From an uncultured Pseudomonadales bacterium (GTDB lineage Bacteria; Pseudomonadota; Gammaproteobacteria; Pseudomonadales; Cellvibrionaceae): a DNA stretch of 7,058 nt. The notes under the pieces were generated by a model. The model had not been told where the DNA came from. It ran no database searches and saw only the letters and a program-made list of their open reading frames with translations. The stretch is from assembly GCA_938048505.1 (NCBI GenBank), contig CALIUX010000007.1:1-7058 (forward strand). Direction: 5' to 3'. This document shows positions 1 to 6,069 of this stretch, piece by piece (the stretch's first letter is position 1; each line of letters begins with the position of its first letter). Made by a program: the position numbers and the translations under genes.

Positions 1-1
1 C

Positions 2-112
2 CCAAGGGATCTTATTTCTGGTACGGGTGTAGCAGAGCTTAATAATGACTTGGTTTTATTTTCCGATAAGCTTGCGTGTGCAGAAGTGAAAATGCGTAAG
101 ACTTTTTGGTAG
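2..112 (+). CDS. C-terminal end of an unidentified protein (5' end outside window)
   Basis: An open frame enters from the left edge and ends at TAG 110-112, leaving 36 residues that finish in KMRKTFW. No other + frame stays open here: frame 1 stops at base 40. The residues alternate hydrophobic and polar (around GVAEL, LVLFSD, LACAEVKM), as in the last two strands of a beta-rich domain. The piece is too short to assign a family. It converges on the J-protein gene at 345-1070, so it is not part of that operon. That it is coding at all is inferred from its position at the edge, the continuous frame and the plausible composition. Confidence 0.5.
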   Translation, partial: PRDLISGTGVAELNNDLVLFSDKLACAEVKMRKTFW

Positions 113-122
113 TCGGGTATAT

Positions 123-149
123 ATTGTAAGTTTTTTAGTACAATTTTTT
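123..149 (+). terminator. Possible weak AT-rich terminator after the left-edge gene
   Basis: Eleven bases after the TAG, ATTGTA (123-128) and TACAAT (139-144) can form a 6-bp stem with a 10-base loop, followed directly by a T run (144-149). More T-rich sequence follows. The stem has little GC, so it would be a poor intrinsic terminator. Position is the main support. Confidence 0.25.
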
Positions 150-179
150 AGTGTTAGATTTTTTTAATGCTAAGCTTTG

Positions 180-341
180 CTAGTGACTAGTACAGCTAGT
201 GCTAAGTTCTAGTTGTGCTAACTGTAAACCTAGCAGCCGTAAACCTTATGGTTGCTAGGTGATAGCGAATTTCTAGTGCTTCAATAATGGTTGGTATCGA
301 ATATCTATCGATATCTAAGCTGCTGGTTTCTATATAACTAG
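180..341. repeat. CTAG-rich stretch between convergent genes
   Basis: This stretch lies in the 232-bp gap between the stop of the left-edge gene (112) and the stop of the J-protein gene (345). No coding frame is visible. CTAG occurs eight times in 162 bases, at 180, 187, 196, 209, 230, 255, 273 and 338, where fewer than one is expected by chance. Several copies sit in similar words such as CTAGTG and CTAGTTGTGCTAA, giving a loosely repetitive appearance. It may be a decayed repeat or a structured 3' UTR; no known repeat family is recognised. Confidence 0.45.
228..260 (+). other. Strong 15-bp hairpin in the convergent gap
   Basis: Bases 228-242 pair with 246-260 around a 3-base loop (ACC, 243-245). 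The outer eight pairs are perfect (ACCTAGCA with TGCTAGGT). The inner part contains two G-T pairs (236/252 and 239/249), which would be G-U wobbles in a + strand transcript but A-C mismatches in a minus transcript. The fold therefore favours + strand RNA. No T run follows, so this is not a standard intrinsic terminator. It could protect the 3' end of the upstream mRNA or be a remnant of a repeat. Confidence 0.45.
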
Positions 342-344
342 CGC

Positions 345-1070
345 TTATGCATTCTCAAACTCTCTGAGTAGTGTTTCTCTTGCAGCATTAACCTTGGCGG
401 CTAAATAATCATTTCCGCCCTTGTCGGGATGCAGCTTGCTCATCAATTGTCGATGTGCTTGGATGATTTCCTTTTTACTCGGGTTTTGGTTATCAGCATT
501 TGAGTTGAAGCCTAAAATTTCGAGTGCTTCTTCACGTGATGTTTGCGTTGACGGCGGTGGTGTACTAGCTTGCTGCTGGTATTGTTGGTTTTGAGTGAAC
601 CCTCTGCTGCGTATATAAGCCGATAAAATATAGTAAGACTTTTTATCGTAGTCGTTGAAAAATTGATGGAGCTGTTTGAGTTGCTCATCAGAAAGTTCAT
701 TCAGTGTTTTACCTTCAAATTCGCCTTTAAGAATTTTTCCTTGTACATCTGAGCCGCTGACATTAATCGTGACAACTAAGTATTGGCTGCGAAATGTCGC
801 ATTCCCGCCTGTTTTAGCAAACCAGATCTTCATCAGTGGCAAGCCCCAGCGTAAACCAAATTTCATTGCTGTTGCTCCCAATGCAACAAGCCCCGCAACA
901 ATCGGAACCCTACCGGTAAATGCGCCAATAACAATACCAATAATGACTGCGACGGCAATGCCTTTTAACATGCGGCTTCTGCGTTCTGCGGGTGTTAGCT
1001 TTTTGAGTGAGTTCATAAAGCTAAATGCAGCAATAATAATCGCAATGGCGAGAATAAGCTTAAGAATCAT
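345..1070 (-). CDS. Membrane-anchored J-domain protein, TIM14/Pam18-like (DnaJ family)
   Basis: A 241-residue inner-membrane co-chaperone, expected to stimulate the ATPase of an Hsp70 (DnaK type) at the membrane. A hydrophobic N-terminal segment (about 2-20) is followed by a basic stretch and a second hydrophobic region (about 36-72, likely one or two segments). A central region (about 90-147) has the pattern VQGKILKGEFEGKTLNEL and YYILSAYIRSRG, which I recall from bacterial DnaJ-domain proteins of this layout. A Gln/Pro-rich linker (148-175) leads to a C-terminal J domain (177-241) with the HPD motif at 214-216. HPDKGGNDYLAAKVNAARE closely resembles the end of mitochondrial Pam18/TIM14. The ATG at 1070 is preferred because the frame's longer start at 1184 would overlap ppx; no good Shine-Dalgarno is seen, so translational coupling is possible. 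It lies 23 bp after ppx on the same strand. The client is unknown. Confidence 0.88.
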   Translation of the reverse strand: MILKLILAIAIIIAAFSFMNSLKKLTPAERRSRMLKGIAVAVIIGIVIGAFTGRVPIVAGLVALGATAMKFGLRWGLPLMKIWFAKTGGNATFRSQYLVVTINVSGSDVQGKILKGEFEGKTLNELSDEQLKQLHQFFNDYDKKSYYILSAYIRSRGFTQNQQYQQQASTPPPSTQTSREEALEILGFNSNADNQNPSKKEIIQAHRQLMSKLHPDKGGNDYLAAKVNAARETLLREFENA

Positions 1071-1093
1071 AATGTCAGTGGCTTGGTAAAAAG

Positions 1094-2584
1094 TTATTGG
1101 TAAGAAAGGCTGATGCCTATTGCGCTCAAATACTTTGCTTCTTGTGCTAAACCTGCAAAAGTCATGGGCTGTTGCTGTAGCCAATCATCTGAAAAAACCA
1201 GATTAACTTGCGAGTCCATCATGCTGATGGTGATATGAGTATCAATTCCGTCGCGGCCTCGGTTGAGTATGATGGATAAGCGTAAACAAATCAGTAAAGG
1301 GATTAACGTTTTGGTTGTTTTTGCATCCAAGTCATACAGTTTGTTTGCTATTTTTTTTCGCTGACTACCGATCATATGCGCTAATAATTGTTGCTCATGC
1401 CGGCTGAAGCCTCCTAAGTCACTATGCTTAAGAATATATCGCCCATGATGATGATGGCCTGAATGCGAAATGCCGAGCCCAATTTCATGCAGTTGGGCCG
1501 CCCAGCTTAATAGCTTTGTACGAGAAATCCCCGCTAGGGCAGGTGTATCGATCTGCCGTAAAAGATGTAAAGCAATATGATTAACCCTTTCAGATTGAAG
1601 GGTATCAATTTGGTACTGTTGCTGCAGTTTAGAAATGGCGCGATGTCTTATATCGTCGTGACTTAATCGCCCGACGGTATCAAATATCAAGCCTTCTTTT
1701 AAAGTGGCGTCAGCAACATGAATAGAATCAATGTTTAAGCCATCAAAAATTGCTTTTAAAATAATAATACCCGCAGGTAAAACGGCACGCCTTTGCTTAG
1801 AAAATTGCTTAGAGAGATCGCCTTCAGCAATATCACCTGCTTCATGAATCTGTAAAAACAGTTTGTCTAACGCTTTTGCAGAAATGAGCGCGCCGCCATC
1901 TTCAGTGAGCGTGAGCTCAGCGATCGCACGCATAGTACCAGAGGTACCGTAGAGCCTATCCCAGCCATGCTGTACAAAAATCGCTCGAATCGCTTCAATC
2001 TGTTCGCAAACATACAAATAAGCTTGATGGATACTGTCTCGATTAATCCCTTCGCTCAAAAATTGACGCGTAATTGCAACACAACCAAAGTCTAAGCTTT
2101 CGAGCAGTTCAGGCGAGTCATTACAGCCAATAATAAACTCAGTGCTGGCGCCCCCTATATCAATCACGAGTCGCTGCTTATCATCATGGCTCATGCTATG
2201 ACTTAGCCCTGCATAGACTAGGCGAGCCTCTTCATAACCTGAAATGATCGCAATAGGATGCCCCAATGCTTGCTCGGCGTAAGCCAAAAAATCGCCTGCG
2301 GCATCGGCATCGCGTAATGTTTTTGTGCCAACAACTCGGACTTGCTCAGAGGGAATATCTCTTAGCCGCTCACCAAAGCGCTGCAAACACTGCAGTGCAC
2401 CTTCGCGTACCTCTTCACTTAGAGAGCCATTACGCTGTAAACCCCGGGCAAGCTGCACCATTTCTTTTTCGCGATCTACTTTTTCCATCAATCCATCATT
2501 TAACCTAGCGATCAATAAATGGAAGCTGTTTGATCCTAAATCAACAGCTGCAAAATAGGACTGAGAGGGGTTTGTTATGGTCAT
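1094..2584 (-). CDS. ppx: Exopolyphosphatase / pppGpp phosphohydrolase (Ppx/GppA family)
   Basis: A 496-residue cytoplasmic enzyme that releases orthophosphate from polyphosphate chain ends, or converts pppGpp to ppGpp; both activities occur in this ASKHA-fold family. The length matches E. coli Ppx (513) and GppA (494). Visible motifs: phosphate-1 loop VDLGSNSFHLLIAR (14-27), ISGYEEARL (114-122) with E119 aligning to the catalytic Glu121 of E. coli Ppx, phosphate-2 loop IDIGGASTEF (141-150), YGTSGTMRAI (222-231), and a C-terminal HD-like helical domain with LHEIGL (365-370) and a histidine cluster HSGHHHH (374-380). The HYILKHSDL-type region after the cluster favours Ppx, while GGAST (rather than GGGST) is the GppA version, so the Ppx/GppA split is uncertain. 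The start is set by the family N-terminus; no strong ribosome site is seen. It is first in a likely two-gene unit with the J-protein gene. Confidence 0.95.
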   Translation of the reverse strand: MTITNPSQSYFAAVDLGSNSFHLLIARLNDGLMEKVDREKEMVQLARGLQRNGSLSEEVREGALQCLQRFGERLRDIPSEQVRVVGTKTLRDADAAGDFLAYAEQALGHPIAIISGYEEARLVYAGLSHSMSHDDKQRLVIDIGGASTEFIIGCNDSPELLESLDFGCVAITRQFLSEGINRDSIHQAYLYVCEQIEAIRAIFVQHGWDRLYGTSGTMRAIAELTLTEDGGALISAKALDKLFLQIHEAGDIAEGDLSKQFSKQRRAVLPAGIIILKAIFDGLNIDSIHVADATLKEGLIFDTVGRLSHDDIRHRAISKLQQQYQIDTLQSERVNHIALHLLRQIDTPALAGISRTKLLSWAAQLHEIGLGISHSGHHHHGRYILKHSDLGGFSRHEQQLLAHMIGSQRKKIANKLYDLDAKTTKTLIPLLICLRLSIILNRGRDGIDTHITISMMDSQVNLVFSDDWLQQQPMTFAGLAQEAKYLSAIGISLSYQ

Positions 2585-2897
2585 ATTGGCAGGCTAGGTT
2601 CTATTAGTGAGTAGTGACGATCGTTATAAAGCATCTTTTAAGCATTATGCCCATCTAGCGCGCTTTTGCCAGCATGCAACGAGATTGATGGAGAATAATA
2701 TTATCTATTACTTATGGTTATATTTAATTTGCCTACTTACTCCATTTATCGCTTATTAATCGCCTTTCATATTATTAAATTGGTACTTTAGGATGGTAAA
2801 GAGTACTTTTAATGCGTGGTTTTGAGATGTGTGTCTCGTTTTTAAGTCCTCGTTTTTTAGAGTGATTATATTCATTAAGCAATGGGTGCATCGAAGT
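2585..2897. other. Divergent intergenic region, ppx / pseudopilin
   Basis: A 313-bp gap between two divergently transcribed genes, strongly AT-rich from about 2690 onward. It holds the candidate ppx promoter, a 10-bp palindrome ATAATATTAT (2695-2704), and a 23-codon hydrophobic + strand ORF (2688-2759) that may be chance. Near 2782-2806 TACTTTA and TAAAGAGTA form an imperfect inverted repeat. No convincing promoter for the + strand gene was found by eye. Confidence 0.5.
2644..2672 (-). promoter_or_regulatory. Candidate sigma-70 promoter for ppx
   Basis: On the minus strand CTGGCA (2672-2667) and CATAAT (2649-2644) are separated by 17 bp, with 4/6 and 5/6 matches to the consensus boxes. The implied leader is about 50 bases to the ppx ATG at 2584. 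It is the best-spaced pair found by eye in this gap. Confidence 0.35.
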
Positions 2898-3506
2898 ATG
2901 AAAATCTGGCAAAGCTTGGCGTCTTTAGGGCGATTTACTCTCGCTAAATTTGTTGGAGCTGCCGTGGTAGCGGGGCTTATAGGAAATGCTGCACCACACT
3001 ATATGCAACATCAAATTGATGGCTTATGGGTAGATGGGGCACATCAAGCACTGTTAGAGGCGCTAGTGGATGCGAGACACTATTCGTGGAATCACAGTAA
3101 GGCAACCAAGCTTTGCATGGCAGATAATAATAAAAAATGCGTTAGTGATGAGCATGCTGCGGCTGATAATAATAAAATCGCAGGCTGGTTAGTATACAGT
3201 GCAGGGTCATCAGAAGAGCTTGTTGCCTTTCATTCCTTTCGTTCTGAACCCGTTGGGTTTACCGGCAGTACACGATTCGATTGGTCATTACCAATAGGTT
3301 TTGATGCACAAGGCTACAGTTTGCAGACAGAGGTTGTATCGTTTGATATCTATTCTGTAAGTGGCGTCAATTCTAAAACGTACAAAATTATTATTGAACC
3401 CAGCGGGGCATTACAAACATTGGTCAATGCCGATAAAAATAATGATGTACATATTGCGCTTAGCAGTTGGCCTGAAAAGCAAAAAACCTTGAGTGCTGCG
3501 TTATAA
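2898..3506 (+). CDS. FimT/GspH-like pseudopilin with a degenerate prepilin signal
   Basis: A 202-residue protein whose layout matches GspH/FimT minor pseudopilins. It has an N-terminal hydrophobic helix (about 13-35, beginning FTLAKFVGAAVVAG and ending in an Ala-Pro where pilins have Ile-Pro). Next comes the ALLEALVDAR helix (51-60), then KLC (71-73) with a second Cys at 81, GWLVY (96-100), a FDAQGY strand-turn (135-140), and YKIIIEPSGALQ (162-173), which resembles the closing strands of the GspH domain. The usual cleavage signal G/FTLIE is altered: Gly11 is followed by Arg12, and position +5 is Lys17 instead of Glu. ATG 2898 gives the typical short basic leader; a GTG at 2829 would add 23 unlikely residues. 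No other pilus or type II secretion genes are in the window. The family call rests on pattern recognition, not an alignment. Confidence 0.65.
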   Translation: MKIWQSLASLGRFTLAKFVGAAVVAGLIGNAAPHYMQHQIDGLWVDGAHQALLEALVDARHYSWNHSKATKLCMADNNKKCVSDEHAAADNNKIAGWLVYSAGSSEELVAFHSFRSEPVGFTGSTRFDWSLPIGFDAQGYSLQTEVVSFDIYSVSGVNSKTYKIIIEPSGALQTLVNADKNNDVHIALSSWPEKQKTLSAAL

Positions 3507-3523
3507 GCTACACCCAAGGTTTT
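3481..3523. terminator. Bidirectional intrinsic terminator (pseudopilin / porin)
   Basis: AAAACCTTGAGTG (3483-3495) and CACCCAAGGTTTT (3511-3523) form a 13-bp stem around a 15-base loop. In minus-strand RNA every position pairs (the one imperfect position becomes G-U) and the stem runs into a T6 tract (3486-3481), giving a good terminator for the porin gene. In + strand RNA there is one A-C mismatch and a T4 tail. The left arm lies within the last codons of the pseudopilin gene, so the hairpin spans its stop codon (3504-3506). Confidence 0.75.
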
Positions 3524-3550
3524 CTATTTAAGTACTGCTATTAATGCGTA

Positions 3551-4774
3551 TTAAAAGCTTGTTCCGGCAGTCAACCATAGCTTATCAGTGTCTGTAAGAC
3601 CTGAGTCATCTTCTGCAGAAAATGCAGCATATTTAAGAGATAATGCAACACCTGAAACTTTGCCTGCTACAACAAAACCAATTTCATCACCATAGTCATC
3701 AGAGCCTGCTACTTCACTGTCATCAGAACCTAACATGTGGTACGAGAATACAAGTTTAACGGGTCCGGCTTTACCTGCTGCGGTGAAGTAGGTATCAGCA
3801 ATACCTCCTGCTACGTTACCCGATCCTCCGCCAAGGAACTGATCTGCCCAGCCTTGGAATTTATGTAATGTCGCTAGTGGGGTAATAAATTGGCCGTCAC
3901 TGCCATCAGCACCTAACACCTCATGCCCTAAAGTTAGCTTAACCTTAGCTGGCTTAATGTTATAACTACCTTCTAAGTTCAGATAACTGGCAGAATAGCT
4001 TGCTGTGTTATCACCGCCATCTGACTGTGTTGCATATTCTGCTGTATAGCTAAAGTCGCTAATCGCCCCTGTTGCTCTTACGCCAATCGTATCGCTAGAA
4101 AATTTCGCCAAATCTTTATTATCAATGCTGTAGTAGTAACCCGTTAGATTTAAGCTGGGCGCGTAGGCGTATTTTGCATTCAATAATAGGGTTTCACTAT
4201 TATTATCGCTTTTAGGTTGAGGGGCCAATTCACCAAAAATGCGATTCACATTGGTAATGTAGGCCGCAAAAAATGTCAAGTTGTCAACGTCTTTACTTAA
4301 GATGCTTATGCCATCATAGGTTTGTTCATTTTGTCTAAAGCCTACACCGCCTACATGACGCTGATTATCTAAAAGGATTCGTTGGCGGCCATATTTAGCA
4401 ACGCTTTTACCGAATTTGTAACTTAAAAAGTACTGATTGACTTCAGTACCTTCTGGGTCACCAATGCCTGCTCCCGAACCACTTGGTTCAAGATCTGTAA
4501 CATGGGTGACATCATCGAATTCCAACCCTAACCCAAACCCTTGAAAATCTTTTGATGTATAGGTGAGTCGTGTCTTTAATGACAGTAAATCGGCTTCACC
4601 GTCTGGGGCATTGATATTATCTACGCTGACATCCTCATAACGCAGACGCAAGCTCAGTTTAACATCACCATTTGTTAAGGCTTCTCGAATAGACTTCGGC
4701 TCACCTGCCATCACAGGCGAGGCCATTGCACTACTCACAGCAGAAGCTAATACTAAGTTACGAATCTTGCTCAT
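3551..4774 (-). CDS. Outer-membrane porin, alginate-export (AlgE-like) family
   Basis: A 407-residue outer-membrane beta-barrel. A Sec signal peptide starts MSKIRNLVLASA and ends at VMA (cleavage after Ala23, before GEP). The mature part alternates hydrophobic and polar residues in many strands, such as LSLRLRYEDV, LKTRLTYTSK and FGLGLEFDDV. A block at about 128-155 (YGRQRILLDNQRHVGG, then FRQNEQTYDG) is the conserved signature I associate with alginate-export family porins. The C-terminus ends in Phe (LTAGTSF), the usual barrel-assembly signal. The family name does not prove alginate as substrate: many such porins are uncharacterised and may pass sugars, aromatics or other small solutes. The ATG at 4774 is chosen because the signal peptide starts there and AGAG lies just upstream; a 15-codon upstream extension has no such features. 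It is a single-gene unit ending at the shared terminator. Confidence 0.88.
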   Translation of the reverse strand: MSKIRNLVLASAVSSAMASPVMAGEPKSIREALTNGDVKLSLRLRYEDVSVDNINAPDGEADLLSLKTRLTYTSKDFQGFGLGLEFDDVTHVTDLEPSGSGAGIGDPEGTEVNQYFLSYKFGKSVAKYGRQRILLDNQRHVGGVGFRQNEQTYDGISILSKDVDNLTFFAAYITNVNRIFGELAPQPKSDNNSETLLLNAKYAYAPSLNLTGYYYSIDNKDLAKFSSDTIGVRATGAISDFSYTAEYATQSDGGDNTASYSASYLNLEGSYNIKPAKVKLTLGHEVLGADGSDGQFITPLATLHKFQGWADQFLGGGSGNVAGGIADTYFTAAGKAGPVKLVFSYHMLGSDDSEVAGSDDYGDEIGFVVAGKVSGVALSLKYAAFSAEDDSGLTDTDKLWLTAGTSF

Positions 4775-4795
4775 AAAAACTACTCTATATTTGAA

Positions 4796-4826
4796 ATTAA
4801 AATGGACAAATTTGTGCATTTGTAAA
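4796..4826 (-). promoter_or_regulatory. Candidate porin promoter
   Basis: On the minus strand TTTACA (4826-4821) and TTTAAT (4801-4796) match the -35 and -10 boxes at 5/6 each, but the 19-bp spacer is long. The implied leader is short, about 15-20 bases. The palindrome at 4806-4815 sits inside the spacer, as an operator often does. Confidence 0.3.
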
Positions 4827-4850
4827 CACTGAACTACAGAGCAAATTTGT
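4806..4850. promoter_or_regulatory. Paired CAAATTTG palindromes upstream of the porin
   Basis: ACAAATTTGT (4806-4815) is a perfect 10-bp palindrome. GCAAATTTGT (4841-4850) repeats its 8-bp core CAAATTTG at 4842-4849. The centres are 35 bp apart, a little over three helical turns, and the two copies flank the candidate -35 box. This fits a dimeric regulator binding two sites; the regulator is not identified. Confidence 0.35.
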
Positions 4851-5151
4851 TGCCAAATTGTGATGTTGCATTTTTTTTGTTTTTTTTGTTATAAAAATCA
4901 AATGCTTAAGTGTGGTTTTTATTCTACCTTGACTCAGTTGATGTGTTTGATGCAGTGCGCAAAAAATGCCTTATATAGGTGCTACGCCTTGTCTTTTTGC
5001 ACTATCTCGTTTGTTATGCGCACCATATTGGTTTAAAAATGCGTGCTATACAAAGGCATTCGTGATGTATTTGGTGCGCTTTTGACTATTTTGCAGTCTA
5101 TGGGCTTTTGTATGACACACAGTAAAATATTTGTTTATCTAGGATGAAATC
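4827..5151. other. Divergent regulatory region, porin / helical protein
   Basis: This non-coding region holds the second CAAATTTG copy and two T8 runs separated by one G (4871-4887). On the porin strand these are A tracts, possibly an UP element or a bent segment. It also has inverted repeats: AATGCCTT (4965-4972) with AAGGCATT (5053-5060), and GCGCACC (5018-5024) with GGTGCGC (5073-5079). TTGACT at 5082-5087 could be a -35 box for the + strand gene, but no well-spaced -10 follows. Confidence 0.45.
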
Positions 5152-6069
5152 ATGATGCGTCAGCATGGCAAGACAATTGTGTGGCTCGCGATGACAGGGT
5201 TGCTCCTTGCAGGCCTTATTTTTTTGTGGGTGCAGAATCAGCAGTTAAAAAACACGCTAGCAACTTTAGTTGTAGCGCAGCAGTCAATGAATCATCATTC
5301 GACAGTACGCGATGGTGTTGCCTCGACGCCTCTTGGGCAGCAAGCGAGTTTAAAAGACGTTTTGCCATCCCAAACTTCCAATGCTTGTTTGCCTCAACTT
5401 CCTCTGACACCCTCTACACTTAAAGCGATTTGTGCAGACCATTATTCGGAGCCTGATGATCCGCTTGCTGGGCTGTCGGGCACAGAGCGATCGCTGGCAG
5501 AAAGCGCAATGAAAAAATATGCAGCCTTGATAAGTAATGTATCGCTTGATCCCTCTGAGATGACAGCTTTAAAACGGTTACTCTTTCAGCGGGAATCATT
5601 AGGCTCGGCGGTACTACATGGCTATTTTGATGATCCTGAAGACGTTGAGCAGGCATTCCTTGAGCAAGAGCATAAATTAATGTTGATTGATGAGCAGGTA
5701 GATCGTTTGTTGGATTTAGATGATCACCATGCTTACCACTTGCTAAAAGAATCTGACTTTCAACAATATAAGCTGCGTCAGTTTACGAGTACTTTACCCG
5801 AGGGGACGATCAGCCCTCAGCAAGAGCAGCGTGTTTTATTGTCTAAACTTGAGCTGAGCAAGGCATTTGATGATTCTCTTGCTCAAATTAGGCGAGCAGA
5901 GCGCTTGACGAGTACCGAGCTTAAGCGCTTGATGAGCCAATATAAGGCTGAGTTCTACCGTCAATCTTCTGCGCATCTGGGAACAGAGGAGTATAACAAG
6001 CTGCGGGCCTACGAAGATGCTGAATTTGATGCCCTTGAAAAGAGCCTATTGCGCCAATTAGATCAATAG
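5152..6069 (+). CDS. Single-pass membrane-anchored helical protein, function unknown
   Basis: A 305-residue protein I cannot assign to a named family. Residues 1-7 are basic (R3, K7) and an uncleaved-looking hydrophobic segment spans about 8-27, so the rest should be periplasmic. Residues 28-45 are Gln/Leu-rich and may extend as a coil. A low-complexity stretch (46-100) contains Cys79 and Cys94, which could form a disulphide. Residues 105-305 are almost wholly helical and charged, with two helical-hairpin-like segments: one around VSLDPSEMTALKRLLFQRE (130-148) and one around HLLKESDFQQYKLRQFTSTL (186-205) continuing to SPQQEQRVLLSKL. The second resembles a module of uncharacterised proteobacterial anchored proteins. 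Ribosome site AGGA (5141-5144) lies 7 bases before the first of two adjacent ATG codons. It is transcribed alone, divergent from the porin; no terminator was found after it. Confidence 0.8.
   Translation: MMRQHGKTIVWLAMTGLLLAGLIFLWVQNQQLKNTLATLVVAQQSMNHHSTVRDGVASTPLGQQASLKDVLPSQTSNACLPQLPLTPSTLKAICADHYSEPDDPLAGLSGTERSLAESAMKKYAALISNVSLDPSEMTALKRLLFQRESLGSAVLHGYFDDPEDVEQAFLEQEHKLMLIDEQVDRLLDLDDHHAYHLLKESDFQQYKLRQFTSTLPEGTISPQQEQRVLLSKLELSKAFDDSLAQIRRAERLTSTELKRLMSQYKAEFYRQSSAHLGTEEYNKLRAYEDAEFDALEKSLLRQLDQ

Noticed and set aside
676..1089. + strand ORF of 137 codons
   Set aside because: It lies antisense to the well-supported J-protein gene and has no recognisable features.
1071..1184. 38-codon N-terminal extension of the J-protein gene
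   Set aside because: It overlaps the 3' end of ppx and the added residues are not membrane-anchor-like; the hydrophobic anchor begins exactly at ATG 1070.
2266..2558. Two overlapping + strand ORFs within ppx
   Set aside because: Antisense to the conserved ppx N-terminal half; their composition is an artefact of the opposite strand.
2829..2897. GTG start extending the pseudopilin by 23 residues
   Set aside because: It would place a second hydrophobic stretch before the pilin-like leader; no ribosome site supports it.
4775..4819. 15-codon extension of the porin
   Set aside because: The signal peptide starts at ATG 4774, and the extension covers the candidate promoter and palindrome.
4976..4996. 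Short hairpin AGGTG-CTA-CGCCT followed by T-rich sequence
   Set aside because: Only five pairs including a wobble; too weak to call an attenuator or terminator.
4941..5036. 31-codon + strand ORF upstream of the helical protein gene
   Set aside because: No ribosome site, Cys-rich random-looking composition, and it lies in a likely control region.
5216..5656. Antisense and out-of-frame ORFs inside the helical protein gene
   Set aside because: Short, without family features, and fully covered by the better supported 305-codon frame with a good ribosome site.
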